Shown: positions 25,076 through 36,424 of the stretch, piece by piece | How the letters are laid out: each line of letters starts with the position of its first letter | Position numbering within the stretch: position 1 is the stretch's first letter | NCBI GenBank assembly: GCA_014218235.1 | Contig: CM024753.1 | Location: forward strand, 930,001-994,000 | Length of the DNA stretch: 64,000 nt | From: Colocasia esculenta | Lineage: Eukaryota; Streptophyta; Magnoliopsida; Alismatales; Araceae | Reading direction: 5' to 3' | Position numbers and translations under genes: made by a program | Notes under the pieces: model-generated | The model's input: only the letters and a program-made list of their open reading frames with translations | The model's database searches: none | Told to the model about the DNA's origin: nothing

Positions 25076-25942
25076 AACACCAAAAATAGCACTTTCACTC
25101 ACTAGGGGTATAGAACTAACTTAAAAGAGTGTACCTATAGGCAGTATAACTTCGGGGTGGGCTTTCCTTTTCTTCTCTCTTCTCTTCTAGCCTTATAGGA
25201 GGAGAGGAGAGAGAGAGGCGCCCCCTTGGGCCTTCTAGGTTGGGGACATGTGTCCCTAGGGGATAAGGATCTCCTAGATTGGGACAAGTGTCCCTAAGGG
25301 ATAAGGATCTCCTAGATTGGGACAAGTGTCCCTAAGGGATAAGCATTGCTTGGATGTGGGACATGTGTCCCTTTCTAGATGATTCTAGGGCATTCTTGAT
25401 TATTCTAGGAATTTGTAAGATTTTTATATTTTATTTCACTTAACCCCCTAATTTTTCTATCTTTAATCTTTTTTACTTTTGACTTTTAGAAATTGGAGAT
25501 ATGTCCCTTTCAAATCTCTAATCGGCCATCTCTGGGGATCGATAGAAATTACATCAGGGTCCCTAGAAAAATTAATTTTTTCTTGAAAACCCCATATTTT
25601 TATAATTGTAGATATGACCCTCCTATTTACATTTATACTTTTTAATTCTGGGTTCGTGTGAACGGGGATATATCCATATCCTTATCCTCATTTGTTACCA
25701 ATATGCTAACCTCTAAGAGTATCCTTTACTCTTACCATTTACCTTTAGTAGTATCCTTTATTAATATCATTACTATTTATCATTAGTAATATCCTTTACC
25801 AATAATAGTATCCTTTAGCATATTTTTAGTTAGACCTCCGATAGGTCCGAATTTGCTTAATCTATCCATCTGCGTACAAACCACATTACGTTTTCTCGAC
25901 CGTTTCTTACTTATTTATCATTTTATACCTTGGGGTATTACA

Positions 25943-25957
25943 CCCTCCCCCACTTAT
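25943..25957 (-). promoter_or_regulatory. Polypurine tract of the chromovirus
   Basis: Read on the minus strand, this is a purine-rich AGTGGGGGAGGG word lying directly inside the 3' LTR. That is the normal place for second-strand priming. Confidence 0.75.
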
Positions 25958-26050
25958 AAGAATTTGGTCCCCCAAATTCTACATAATGTATCTATAATGG
26001 AAAGGTACTTACCTTCAAACAAGTCTGGATATTTCTTTTCATGGTTTCTT

Positions 26051-26420
26051 CTAGTTCCCAAGTAGCTTCATCTTGTCCTCTTCTGCTCCATTGAACTTTA
26101 CTATTGGTATGCTTTTGTTCCTCATTTGTTGTATCTTGCGATCCAAGATCTTGGGAGGTTGTTCTTCATAGGTCAGATCCTTTTGGAAGTCCAGATCTTT
26201 GAATTGAATAATGTGAGATGGATCATAAACATATTTTCGAAGCATCGAAACATGAAAGACATCATGTATTCCTGCAAGTTGAGGGGGCAAGGCCAGTCTG
26301 TAGCTGACTTCTCCAATTCTTTCTAAGATTTCAAATGGTCCAATGAATCTGGGACTAAGTTTCCCTTTAATCCCAAATCTCTTAAGTCCTCTTTTTGGCC
26401 ATACTTTGGTCTCCAACTTG
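26051..26420 (-). pseudogene. Chromovirus integrase C-terminus and chromodomain (frame-broken)
   Basis: The frame contains the GPFEILERIGEVSYRLALPP and VFHVSMLRKYV blocks typical of the integrase C-terminus of chromoviruses. It continues with PPKILDRKIQQMRNKSIPIVK, the start of a Tekay/Del chromodomain. Near 26093 the frame shifts: the next conserved block (EATWELEE) is in another frame, overlapping the start of the 3' LTR side. A second shift near 26410 separates it from the integrase core frame. Chromodomains guide integration to marked chromatin. This copy is not functional as read. Confidence 0.8.
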
Positions 26421-26543
26421 GAATTCTAAATCTCTTCTTCGTTGATCTGCATAACTTTTCTGTCGGTCTTGGGCTACCTTCATTCTTTGCCTGATTATCT
26501 GGATAATATTGGTTATTTTTTGAACTATTTCTGGTCCAATTAT

Positions 26544-27416
26544 CTATTCTTCACCAATTTCTTTCCAACATATGGGAGATCTACAATTTCTGCCATATAG
26601 AGCTTCAAATGGTGTCATCTGAATGGTGGATTGATAGCTATTATTATAGGCAAATTCCATTAGTGGTAAATATTCTTGCCAGTCTCCTCCAAAATCTAAA
26701 ATGCATGCTCTACACATATCTTCAATAACCTGATTAATCATTTCTATTTGTCCATCAGTTTGAGGATGAAATGTTGTGCTAAAATTCAATTTTGTACCCA
26801 AGACTGTTTGTAGTCCAATCCAGAAGTGTGATGTGAATCTAGAATCTCTGTCTGATATGATATTTATTGGAATTCCATGCAATCTAACAATCTCCTTTAT
26901 ATATAGTGCTGCCAGAATGTTCACAGACCATTTTGTCTTTACGGGTAAGAAATGTGCTGCCTTGGTTAAACGATCTATAATAACCCAAATGCCATCATGA
27001 CCACTTCTTGTTCTTGGTAGTCCTGTAATAAAATCCATACCAATACTATCCCATTTCCATTCTGGTATTTCTAAAGGTCTCAATTTTCCAGCAGGTATTT
27101 GATGTTCTGCCTTAACTTTTTGACATGTTAGACATTTGGAGACATACTCAGCTATTTCCCTCTTCATATTGTTCCACCAATAAGTCTTCTTTAAATCTTG
27201 ATACATTTTTGTTGCTCCTGGATGAATTGTATAACGAGTCTTGTGAGCTTCTTCTAATATTTTCTTCTTAATTTCATGATGATCCAGCACACATATTCTT
27301 CCTTGGATCATAAGTCTTCCTTCATTGTCTATATGAAATTCAGGTCTGCTATCCAGTTGTTCTTTGATTTCCACTATTGCTGGATCATTATCTTGTTGTT
27401 CTTTGATTTCCTTCAA
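26544..27416 (-). pseudogene. Chromovirus integrase (zinc finger and DDE core)
   Basis: The H2C2 zinc-binding region is visible (H...H...CLTC), followed by an RNase-H-fold core with GMDFITGLP (first Asp), ISDRDSRF (second Asp) and HPQTDGQIE (catalytic Glu region). The catalytic D, D and E are all present. Upstream the same frame continues from RT-RNase H but passes at least two in-frame stops (near 27493 and 27425), and downstream it stops at 26544. The domain itself reads intact for about 290 residues, in a polyprotein that is no longer continuous. Confidence 0.9.
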
Positions 27417-27494
27417 AATATCTGATTAGACTCTTAGGTTAGCAATCATAATATGATCTTCTGGAGTGTCCACATTTAAATTTAGTGTTGAAAA

Positions 27495-29298
27495 TTACTC
27501 CAGTAACTTCCATTCACCACAAATCATGCACGATAGCTGTCCCACTGGATTCCTACTTAGAGCATCGGCTACTACATTTCCTTTCCCAGGTTGATACTGG
27601 ATAGAGAAGTCAAAGTCCTTAATATACTCTAGCCACCTTCTCTGCCTCATGTTCAATTCCTTTTGAGAAAATAAATACTTTAAACTTTTATGATCACAAT
27701 GTACTATGAATTGAGTTCCATATAAATAATGCCTCCAAATTTTGAGGGCAAATATTATTGCAGCTAATTCCAGATCATGTACTGGATAGTTCTTTTCATG
27801 TGTCTTTAATTGCCTAGAAGCATATGCAATCACTTTTCCTTCTTGCATAAGCACACATCCTAAGCCCACATTTGAAGCATCAGTGTAAACTTCATAATCT
27901 TTTCCTTCAATGGGTAGTGTAAGTACAGGGGCTGAAGTTAGACATTCCTTCAATTTTTGGAAACTGGACTCACACTTTTCATTCCAAACGAATGGAACCC
28001 CTTTCTTGGTTAATCTGGTTAAAGGTACGGCTATTTTAGCGAAATCTTTGACAAATCTTTGATAATAGCTAGCCATACCTAGAAAACTTCTAATTTCGGT
28101 GACAGTAGTAGGTCTCCCCCACTTTTGAATAGCCTCAATTTTTGAAGGATCCACTGAAATACCTTCTTTCGAGATAACATGTCCCAAAAAGGCTATCTTA
28201 TCTAACCAGAATTCACACTTGCTCAGTTTGGCATATAACTTCTGTTCCCTTAGTGTTTGTAAGGTGATCCTTAGATGAGATTCATGCTCTTCCTTATTCT
28301 TCGAATATATCAATATATCATCAATGAATACCACTATAAACTGATCCAGATAAGGTCTGAATATATTGTTCATTAATTGCATAAAAACTGCTGGGGCATT
28401 TGTCAATCCAAAAGGCATGACCACAAATTCATAATGTCTGTATCTGCTCCTAAAAGCTGTCTTATGAATATCTTCCTCTTTAATCCTCACCTGATGATAT
28501 CCTGACCTTAAGTCGATCTTGGAAAAATATTGAGCACCAGATATTTGGTCAAACAAATCATCAATTCTTGGTAAAGGGTATTTATTCTTGACTGTCAATT
28601 GGTTCAGATGTCTGTAGTCTATACACAATCTCAACGATCCATCTTTCTTCTTCACAAATAAGACTGGTGCTCCCCAGAGTGAAGTACTTGGTCTGATAAA
28701 CCCTTTTTCCAGTAATTCAGTCAATTGTTTTTTTAATTCTTTCATTTCTGCCAAAGACATTCTGTAAGGTGTCTTGGAAACTGGGGTGGCTTCTGGAATT
28801 AGCTCTATGGAAAAGCTTACTTCCCACTCAGGGGGCAAACTTGGTAAATCTGTGGAGAACACATCTGGATACTCTCTCACCACTGGAATCTTTTCAAGTT
28901 CAGGATTTGGGGAATCTGCTATCACTACTGAAGCCAAATAACCTATGCAACCTTTTTGTAGAAGTTTTTGTGCTCGAATGGCTGATATAATGATTGTGGG
29001 TCGAGATTTATGTGTAACAGGAAAAGTTATAGGGAGTATATCCTTTTCCAAAAAGGTAAGTTGTTTTAACCGACAGTCTAATTTGACATGATAATGTGAT
29101 AGCCAATCAGCTCCCAATATTACATCGTACCTATCCATGTCAAGGCAAATTAAGTCTACTGGAAAGTTCTGGTCGTTAATAAGTATTTCACTGGATGGAA
29201 AATAGAAATCGAGATCTATCCCAGAACTAATGGGGGTTGACATGTTTATTCCAGTAGGTAGGGTTGTTGGCTTTGACTTCAGGGTTTTGACAAAGTCC
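27495..29298 (-). pseudogene. Chromovirus reverse transcriptase - RNase H
   Basis: About 580 residues are uninterrupted. First comes the C-terminal part of the aspartic protease (YDVILGADWL). The RT follows, with RLCIDYRHLNQLT, KIDLRSGYHQ and the FIDDILIYS catalytic block, and then RNase H with VYTDASNVGLGCVL and ADALSRNP. All expected catalytic aspartates can be seen in RT. In-frame stops lie at both ends (29298 region and 27495). The protein would have copied the element's RNA into DNA. Confidence 0.92.
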
Positions 29299-30358
29299 TA
29301 AGAAATGAATGAATGTGTGGCTCCAGAATCAAATAGAACAAAAGCAGGTTTATAGTGAATGATGTGAGTACCTTCGATGATTCCCCCTTCTTGATTTTCG
29401 TCCGCTAATCCCAGAGCTTGCAATCTTCCTGGTTTCCTATTACTTTTCTGATGTATGTTCATCTGCCCTTGGAGTTGTGGACAAGTTGGAATGCGGTGGT
29501 CACAGCTTCCACACTTTAAACAGACACCTATCTTTTTCCAACATTCATCGAGTGTATGCCCCGGCTTTTCGCAATAAGCATAGGTTATCTTTTCTATCTT
29601 GATGTTATCATCGATCTGCCTTGCCTTCTTGAATGCTTGTGCAATACCTTTATTTTCATTCATCCTCTTTTTATTGCTGGGCTCAGAAGTAGAAGTGGAA
29701 ATCCTTTTGTTTGCAAACTTGTTTTTAATCATGTATGTCATTTCGGTTGCACTTTCTAAGGCCAGAGCCCTCCTTACCATATCTGAATATGTAGAGATCA
29801 ATAATGGGGCCAGCTAAGTAATATAACTGGGCTTCAATCCTTGTAGAAATCTTCTAGCTTTTAATTTTTCAGTAGCAACCAAGTGTGGAGCATATCTAGA
29901 TAATTTAGCAAATTGAGCTTCATACTCTGCTACAGTCAAACTTCTCTGTTTCAGGTTGATAAATTCCATAACTTTCTTTTCCTTGATCTCTTCTGAAAAG
30001 TATTGATTATTAAAAAATTCCATAAATTCTACCCATGTAATGTTTCTTCCTACATAGTAACCTCAATGGCTTCCCACCAGACCCTTGCATCTTTTTCTAG
30101 TTGAAAGGTGGCTAACCTCACTTTATCCTCTTCGGGGCATTGAGTTACCTTGAAGATCCTTTCTATCTCTCTTATCCAATTTTCTGCCTCATCAGGATTT
30201 GGATGGCCAGCATACCTTGGAGGGTTCATGCTTCTAAAATTCTTATATATATCTCCATTGTTCTGGTGTTTCCCTTGTTGTGCAACCATGTCAAGTGCCG
30301 TTGTTAGTCCTTGGATCATATATTGGAGGTCCTTCCAGAGTGCATTTTCTCCTTCCAT
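29298..30358 (-). pseudogene. Chromovirus gag and start of protease (broken)
   Basis: The ATG is at 30356-30358. The capsid region shows NPDEAENWIREIERIF and KDARVWWEA, typical of retrotrans_gag. The frame shifts near 30055, resumes with TVAEYEAQFAKLSRYAPHL, meets an in-frame TAG near 29814, and continues through two CCHC-type knuckles (YCEKPGHTLDEC and CLKCGSCDHRIPTC). The protease active-site block LFDSGATHSFIS ends at a stop codon (29298). Gag would have packaged element RNA. At least three lesions make it non-functional as read. Confidence 0.88.
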
Positions 30359-30658
30359 TTATAATCTATATCTGGGATTTTAAAAAAAGAAAAACAATCA
30401 TAGTTAGATTATTTATCACTTTGGGGCTCACACAAGTAGCTATTCTAACATTACATCATACATATATGCCTGAATCATAGTCCCACTATCAATTACAAGT
30501 TAGACAAAATTTGATAGTGGGTCAAGACAACTTTTACATTTCACCATTCTGACTCCTAACCTTGCTATCCTTACAGGCTAACCAAAATTGATAGCAGGTC
30601 AGACCTTAGTTGACAAGATTTCCTGCTACAAGTCTATTTACATAGATAGGGGTAATTT

Positions 30659-31021
30659 CTATGCTGAACTTTCTGAGGTTACTTCCCCTCCATGGTTATT
30701 AACAGAATCAACGGATTCTTGATCAAGTTCCCTATGATTATGGTGTATCTCATAGGTAATATCTCGGATTTGTTCCCATCGATCTTCTGCTCGTATCTGT
30801 AGAATTCCATGTCTTGCCTCTATCCAATCTAGTAATTCTTGTATTGCCATCACACAGGCGAGGATTTGTTCTGTATTTTCTCCAAAAGCATATCCTACTA
30901 TCTCACGTATCCAGCCTTCCATTGCTGCACGCAAGTGCTCTAAGTTTTGTGCGAATTCCCTTTGGTCGTTCCTCCACTCTTGAAGTAGTTGAATAAGCAC
31001 ACCAATTCCTTGGTTGGCCAT
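30659..31021 (-). CDS. Small ORF between primer-binding site and gag of the chromovirus
   Basis: A 120-codon ORF with an ATG at 31019-31021, lying between the 5' LTR/PBS and gag on the same strand. It is rich in Glu, Gln, Trp and Ile with a helical look (for example NDQREFAQNLEHLRAAMEG). I recognise no domain. It may be an extra leader ORF of this chromovirus, a decayed N-terminal extension of gag, or chance. It is the only open frame in the leader. Confidence 0.4.
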   Translation of the reverse strand: MANQGIGVLIQLLQEWRNDQREFAQNLEHLRAAMEGWIREIVGYAFGENTEQILACVMAIQELLDWIEARHGILQIRAEDRWEQIRDITYEIHHNHRELDQESVDSVNNHGGEVTSESSA

Positions 31022-31178
31022 CTATTCTGAAGAACCATATGTATTGCACATATTCATTGGTCAATGAAACAATTAATACAACCTAATCTCTTCCCCAATT
31101 CACTTCCTACCCACCTCACAGGTTGGTTATTGGTTCTTGGAGCCTATTAATCCTAAGACTATAAGACTCCAAAACCGG

Positions 31179-31192
31179 GCTCTCTGATACCA
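31179..31192 (-). promoter_or_regulatory. tRNA-iMet primer-binding site of the chromovirus
   Basis: On the minus strand this reads TGGTATCAGAGAGC, which matches the 3' end complement of plant initiator methionine tRNA. It lies 7 bases inside the 5' LTR (which starts at 31200). Confidence 0.9.
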
Positions 31193-31199
31193 CTAAATC

Positions 31200-32962
31200 T
31201 GTCACGTCCCAATAGCAGCGGAAATATCGAGGCGTAACAGATTAAAGCGATAACTTTCAGTAGTGGAACATTCAGTACAATATATAAGTTGGCATAAAGC
31301 CGGAGAGTTTCAAAATACAAGGAAGACTATTATAATAACTCATTAAAACGTCTAGGTTACAAAATCATGACATGACTAACTGGACTTTATTACAATAAGA
31401 AGAGGGTCTCTCGATGCACAACCCTGCCCACCATGTTCGAACTTAATTATCACCTGAAAAATATCAAGAGAACAAGGATGAGCAAAAACTTGCCCAGTAG
31501 AATCCTTTAAGTCGGTCTTAATCACTAGCAAGTATGCAAGATGAGAGGAAGAAGTAAAATTGCATATCAAAGGAAAGAAATGAGAGTCTAGAACAACGCA
31601 CGAATTCATGTATCACAGTAAAAGAAATAGTTATCACTATTAATAGTAAATCTCAAAGTGTTATGATGAAAAGCACATGAACAAGTTAATTAAATAACGA
31701 ACATGATTACTGTCTTTGTTAAGTGAAAATTCAAGTTTATCACTGAACACTTCCATAACGGTCATGTACTTAGGAGAATATTAAAGATCTATATCATTAA
31801 TCACTGTCACGAATTTTGAATTGTCAGTCAGATACTATAAACACTTCACTTATGGTGTATGCCAAGCACCAGGTCATCACTCTCCATACGGTACCGCTGG
31901 GCACTAAGAGCATTCGGGATCTTCCCGGGACTAGACCATAGCCCCCTAACCGGCATGAATTCCACTTTTGAGTTCACGATTTCAAGTAGCGAGCTGACAA
32001 CTCAGAGTTCGCAAAAGAATGAGAAATAGTTTGGTATTATATAGCACACATGAAATCTCCAGGTAGGTAAGACTCTAGAGGTGGCCCCCACAGGCTCAAG
32101 AGGTGGCTCCTGCTATGTAGCACTTTGCGCCATTGTGGCCTCAAGAGGTGGCTCCTATAGCATAGCACTTTTCCCTGTGTGGCACTTAGCTCCCGCACTT
32201 TCGATTGAGGTTCGGCGTAGAGAGGGATCTTGAGAAATCAATGGGCAGTATTCCGGCATAACGGGAGAACTTGAGAATCCAAACGGACAACATTCCGGTG
32301 TAAAGAGGGATATTGAGAGATCAAATGGACAGTATTCTGGTATAACGAAAGATCTGAAGAAATCATACGGACAACATCCCGATGTGGATGGGAATTCCGA
32401 GAAAACAACCCGACATACTTCCGATATAAAGAAGGGTTTCGAGAAAACATACCGGTGAAGTCTCGTCATAGAGTAGGGTTTTGAGTGAACAAACCAACAT
32501 AGAGGGATTTCGAGAAGATGGATCGGCAGTATTTCGACGTCGCGAGAGATTCCTAGAAATCAAATCGACAGCACTTCGGCGTAACGAGAGATTCTGAAAA
32601 ATAAACCGACGGCGTTTCGATGTAGAGAAGGATTAGAAGAACACCAGAAATAGCACTTTCACTCACTAGGGGTATAGAACTAACTTAAAAGAGTCTACCT
32701 ATAGGCAATACTTCGGGGTGGGCACTCCTTTTCTTCTCTCTTCTCTGCTAGCCTAACCCTTCTTGGAAGCCTTAGAGGAGATGGATGGAATGGGTGGAAT
32801 GGAGGAGGAGGAATGGAGAGGGGGTATTTATAGGAGGAGAGGAGAGAGAGAGGCGCCCCCTTGGGCCTTCTAGGTTGGGGACATGTGTCCCTAGGGGATA
32901 AGGATCTCCTAGATTGGGATAAGTGTCCCTAAGGGATAAGGATCTCCTAGATTGGGACAAGT
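31200..32962 (-). repeat. Right (5') LTR of the chromovirus, inner part
   Basis: It starts TGTCACGTCCCAATAGC and matches the left LTR base for base over long stretches. It is cut at 32962 by the CACTA element and resumes at 57009. It keeps about 80 bases missing from the left LTR, including TATAAATA (minus strand, 32825-32832). It carries the second copy of the 42-base array (about 32200-32640). Confidence 0.93.
32825..32832 (-). promoter_or_regulatory. TATA box of the chromovirus 5' LTR
   Basis: TATAAATA on the minus strand within the 5' LTR, in a GC-flanked context. The left LTR has a deletion that removes it. Confidence 0.6.
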
Positions 32963-33150
32963 CACTACAAGAAATTGCGGGATTACCGACAGATGTTTCC
33001 GACGGATTATTTTCCGTCAGTAATTCCGATGGATATTCCGACTAAAAATATCTGTCGGAAAATCGGTCGGAAGTTCCGACCGAAATATGTCCGTCGGTAT
33101 ACCGACGGATATTCCGACGGACATATTTCCGTCAGAAATATAGTCGAAAA
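32963..33150. repeat. Left terminal and subterminal repeats of the CACTA element
   Basis: After the terminal CACTACAAGAAA come repeated words of the form TTCCGACGGA/TCCGTCGGAA in both orientations (for example near 32998, 33075, 33100 and 33118). In En/Spm such subterminal motifs are the TNPA binding sites. That role is known for the family and inferred here. Confidence 0.88.
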
Positions 33151-33194
33151 AACAGCTTTTTCTCCTCCCGTGAAACCCCCCCTTTCGCCCTCCT

Positions 33195-33195
<1 letters not shown>

Positions 33196-33270
<75 letters not shown>
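33196..33270. repeat. (CT)n microsatellite in the CACTA 5' region
   Basis: An unbroken CT run of about 75 bases between the left subterminal repeats and a GC-rich segment, probably in the 5' UTR or promoter of the transposase gene. Confidence 0.95.
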
Positions 33271-33272
<2 letters not shown>

Positions 33273-34010
33273 CGCCGGTCACCACGCCGATGCGCCCTTG
33301 CCGCCACCGGTCGCCGACGCCGCTCGCCGCCAGCCTAACCGAAACCCCTCGCCGCTGCCGCGACGCTCGCCGCTCGCCGCTCTCCACCGCGACCGAAGCC
33401 CCTCGCCCCTGCCGCCAGCCTTGCCGCTCGCCGCCGCCGTGCTCCGCCAGCCTCGCCGCCTGCAGGTATGTCCCAGCCCCCCCCCTCCCCCTCCATTCCC
33501 CCCCTCCCTTCCCCGCCACCAGCGACCCCCTCCCCCTCCCCTCCACTGACAAATTCCCCCCACCCCTGTCGACCCCACCTCCCCCTCCCGTCCCAACCCC
33601 CCCTCCCCCTTCTGTCCCACCCCCCCTCCCCCTTCCGTCCCACCCTCCCTCCCCCTCCACCGGCGACCCTCCCCCCTCCACCGGCGACCCCCCCTCTCCC
33701 TCCCGTCCGAGCGCCCCCTAGTCGACCCCCCTCCCCCTCCCGTCAGAGCGCCCCCCTGTCAACCCCCCTACCCCTCCCGTCCAAGCCCCCACCCCTATCG
33801 GCCCCCCCACCCCCCCCACCCACAGTCCCCTCCCCTCCGGGCCACCGCCCCCCCTTCCCTCACAGTTCCCCCTCCCCGTCCCTGCACCCCTACCCCACCC
33901 CCCGCCGGCGACCACTCCACCTCCCCCCTGCGGCCCCCCTCCTCCCCCACCCCCACCCCCCCCCCCCCCCACTCGCCGGCCACCCCCCCCCCCCACTTGT
34001 CGAGGTCAGA
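33271..34010 (+). other. GC- then C-rich leader of the CACTA element
   Basis: A GC-rich segment (33271-33474) is rich in GCCGCC-like words and ends CTGCAG|GTATGT, which looks like an exon 1 donor. A long C-rich tract follows (about 33475-34005), with C runs of 7 to 19. The Pro- or Gly-rich frames across it are products of composition. The minus strand is correspondingly G-rich with many closely spaced G runs. It may be an untranslated first exon and intron of the transposase gene. Confidence 0.5.
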
Positions 34011-34550
34011 TAGAGTTATCCTAGTATACTCTTCGATAATTTTCCATATATATTCCTAATTAGTCTATATATATCACCACCTCAAAATCAATTTAATTTT
34101 AATCACATATTTACACTTCACACTCCCAGTAAAATGGCTATATCAAAATGACCCTAAGTGTGGGGCTGCCGCTGCCATTCCCACATTCATGATTCTGCTC
34201 GTATGAAACTCTTGAGGGAATTAATGAAAAAGTGTTAGAAATCCAGGAAAGAAACCTAGTGTGGGGAGTTGATCAACTTATGTTTTGTAGTTTATTTGTA
34301 ATCATTTGATTGATTCTTTCATATTTACCATATTATGATTTAATTTCATATTTTAAATTACTCATGAATAAATTGTTATAATTTTTTTTCTAATTAGTGA
34401 TGAGAGTTCGCAATTGGAAATTAGACTCAAAGAAGAACAAATGTCCAACGTATCAAAGTACGTGTTTGTTTGAACGAAAGATATTATCGATGGATATTTG
34501 AAGATTGCATGATGGTTTACTTTTGGTGAAAGAGAAGATGAAGAAAATCA
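34011..34550 (+). other. AT-rich CACTA interior, probable intron
   Basis: No ORF. It lies between the C-rich leader and the B3-like fragment and contains no recognised repeats. Confidence 0.45.
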
Positions 34551-34556
34551 TAAAGA

Positions 34557-34906
34557 TTATTCGGAAAGAAGAAAGACAAAGTTTAGAAAATAAAATTAGA
34601 TTATCTGTTATTGTTCAAGATGAAAAAGGACTGCGATATTCTGTAATCTTACGACGTAGTTGATGTGGTAGTATGTACATATTTAGTGGAAAAGACTGGT
34701 CAAAATTTGTGGAAAATAATTGTGTCAAAGAGCTTGACATTCTGAAAGTTATGTCTTCCCATTATGTACGAAGAGATGTATTTAGTAAACTATATTTAGG
34801 GATATCAGTGGTTAGTTCAAAACCTAGGAAATCTAATAAGAAGTTGGTGAATAAAGAGCCGATCAAGTGGTGGTGGCCTAATATGAACACATCATGGTTT
34901 GTATGA
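34557..34906 (+). pseudogene. B3-domain-like gene fragment carried in the CACTA element
   Basis: Translation in the frame of 34616 gives VQDEKGLRYSVILRRS, then an in-frame TGA (34661-34663), then GSMYIFSGKDWSKFVENN and KELDILKV. This order (a D.G..W/Y.V.LR block, a GW..FV..N block, then a D.L block) is the C-terminal half of a plant B3 DNA-binding domain as in REM-type factors. The stop codon, lack of an N-terminal half and lack of conserved flanks suggest a captured and decayed fragment, not a gene. The remaining ORF to 34906 shows nothing further. Confidence 0.45.
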
Positions 34907-36424
34907 ACAAATAGTCTTTGTGTTCTTTTTAATGTTCAATACCATTAAGTATTTATATAATGCTCAAATTTATTTGATATTCATGTATGCTTACTCTTCA
35001 TTTATCTTTATGTCAACGCTTTATTTCACCCATTACCTCTGGGACTCTCCATATAACGTATGTGTCATATGTATGGTACTTGAACGATGTGAGGGTGTGT
35101 TGGATTTTAACTCGGGACATGACATTTAATTTGTGTAGGAAAAATGTCTTATGAGAATCGGTCATGGATGTACCGTGGAATAGTGAATGGAGTTGTGACC
35201 GAGGAGTTTAAAGACGGAGTTGACAGTTTTATTGAGTTTACATTGAGTAATTCATCAGTAGCAGTTGATCCGATGGGTAACATCCGATGTCCGTGTTCAG
35301 CTTGTAAGAACAGAAAGTGGATATCGACATGGGATGTGCAGCATCATCTGTATACGAGAGGATTTGTTGGCCATTATGAGTTATGGTCGTGTCATGGTGA
35401 GTTGAATATTCAGTCGTCTGCACCAGCTAATTACTTTACCTCCACAAGTACGTACGTAGACATGGTTGTCGATGTTGCTGGTCCGGAGTTCAATATTCAT
35501 GAAGATCAAACAAATGAAGAAGTGCTGAATGATACAGCTCAGAGATTTTATCAGTTACTTCGAGATGCTGATGAGCCATTATGGGATGGTTGTGAGAAGC
35601 ATACACGGTTGTCTACAGTGTCGCAGCTATTGAATTTGAAATCTGAATTTCATATGAGCGAGAGTTGTTTTGACCGGCTTCTCTTACTGGTCAAGAGCAT
35701 GCTTCCTCAATCAGAGAGGTTACCTGCTGACTTTTACCGTGCGAAGAAGATGGTGAATGATTTGGGGCTTGGTTTTATGAAATTGATGCATGTCTGAATC
35801 AATGTATGCTGTACTACAAAGAGGATGATGATAAGACATCATGCTGTATTTGTAAGCATGATAGGTTCAAGCCCAAGAGAGGGGACAAGTCAAAGCAGAA
35901 TGATGTTCCGTATAAGTCATTGCGGTACTTTCCTATCACACCCAGATTGCAGCGATTGTTCATGTCCTCGAGGACAGCTGGACATATGACTTGGCATGCG
36001 GAAAGAGTCCGTCACGACGAAGGTGAAATGAGTCATCCTGCCGATGGTGAAGCTTGGGCTCATTTTAGCCGTACTCATCCTTACTTCTCAAGGGATCCAC
36101 GCAACGTACGGCTTGGTTTATGCACAGATGGTTTCAATCCTTTCAGAGGCTCGGTGGCATCTTACTCATGTTGGCCAGTATTCCTAACACCGTATTGATG
36201 ACCAAACTGTCCCCATAATAAATAATTTTATTTATATATTAATTTTGATGATTAACAAAATAGTACTAATGGATTACTTGAGCCTTGAGAACAGGAAATA
36301 AAAGAAAAATGAAAGTTCAAGACAATCAGGTAAGTCTCATCTCACATTCTGTCCAAGTCTTTGTATCGACTTCTTTGATAAGCAGAACGATTTCCTCTTT
36401 GACCAAAAAATTCAAAACAAATCG

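Larger units (their letters stand above)
20479..25942 (-). repeat. Left (3') LTR of the chromovirus, split by a solo LTR
   Basis: It matches the right LTR from TGCCACGTCCC to GGTATTACA. The solo LTR at 20671-23824 interrupts it. Without that insert it is about 2.3 kb. Relative to the right LTR it lacks about 80 bases near 25190, which removes the TATAAATA promoter word, so this copy probably cannot drive transcription. It contains 42-base tandem units (about 24640-25075) and a tandem duplication of a 38-39-base unit (about 25250-25345). Confidence 0.92.

Noticed and set aside
24551..25325. Minus-strand ORFs of 60-120 codons with repeated SRNPSLYRN-like text (and the copies at 32155-32960)
   Set aside because: They follow the 42-base LTR repeat (14 codons) in non-coding LTR sequence. 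The same peptides recur in both LTRs because the LTRs are copies.
33007..34013. Long Pro-rich (+) and Gly-rich (-) ORFs
   Set aside because: They are explained by the CT microsatellite and C-rich composition, all frames are open at once, and there is no domain.
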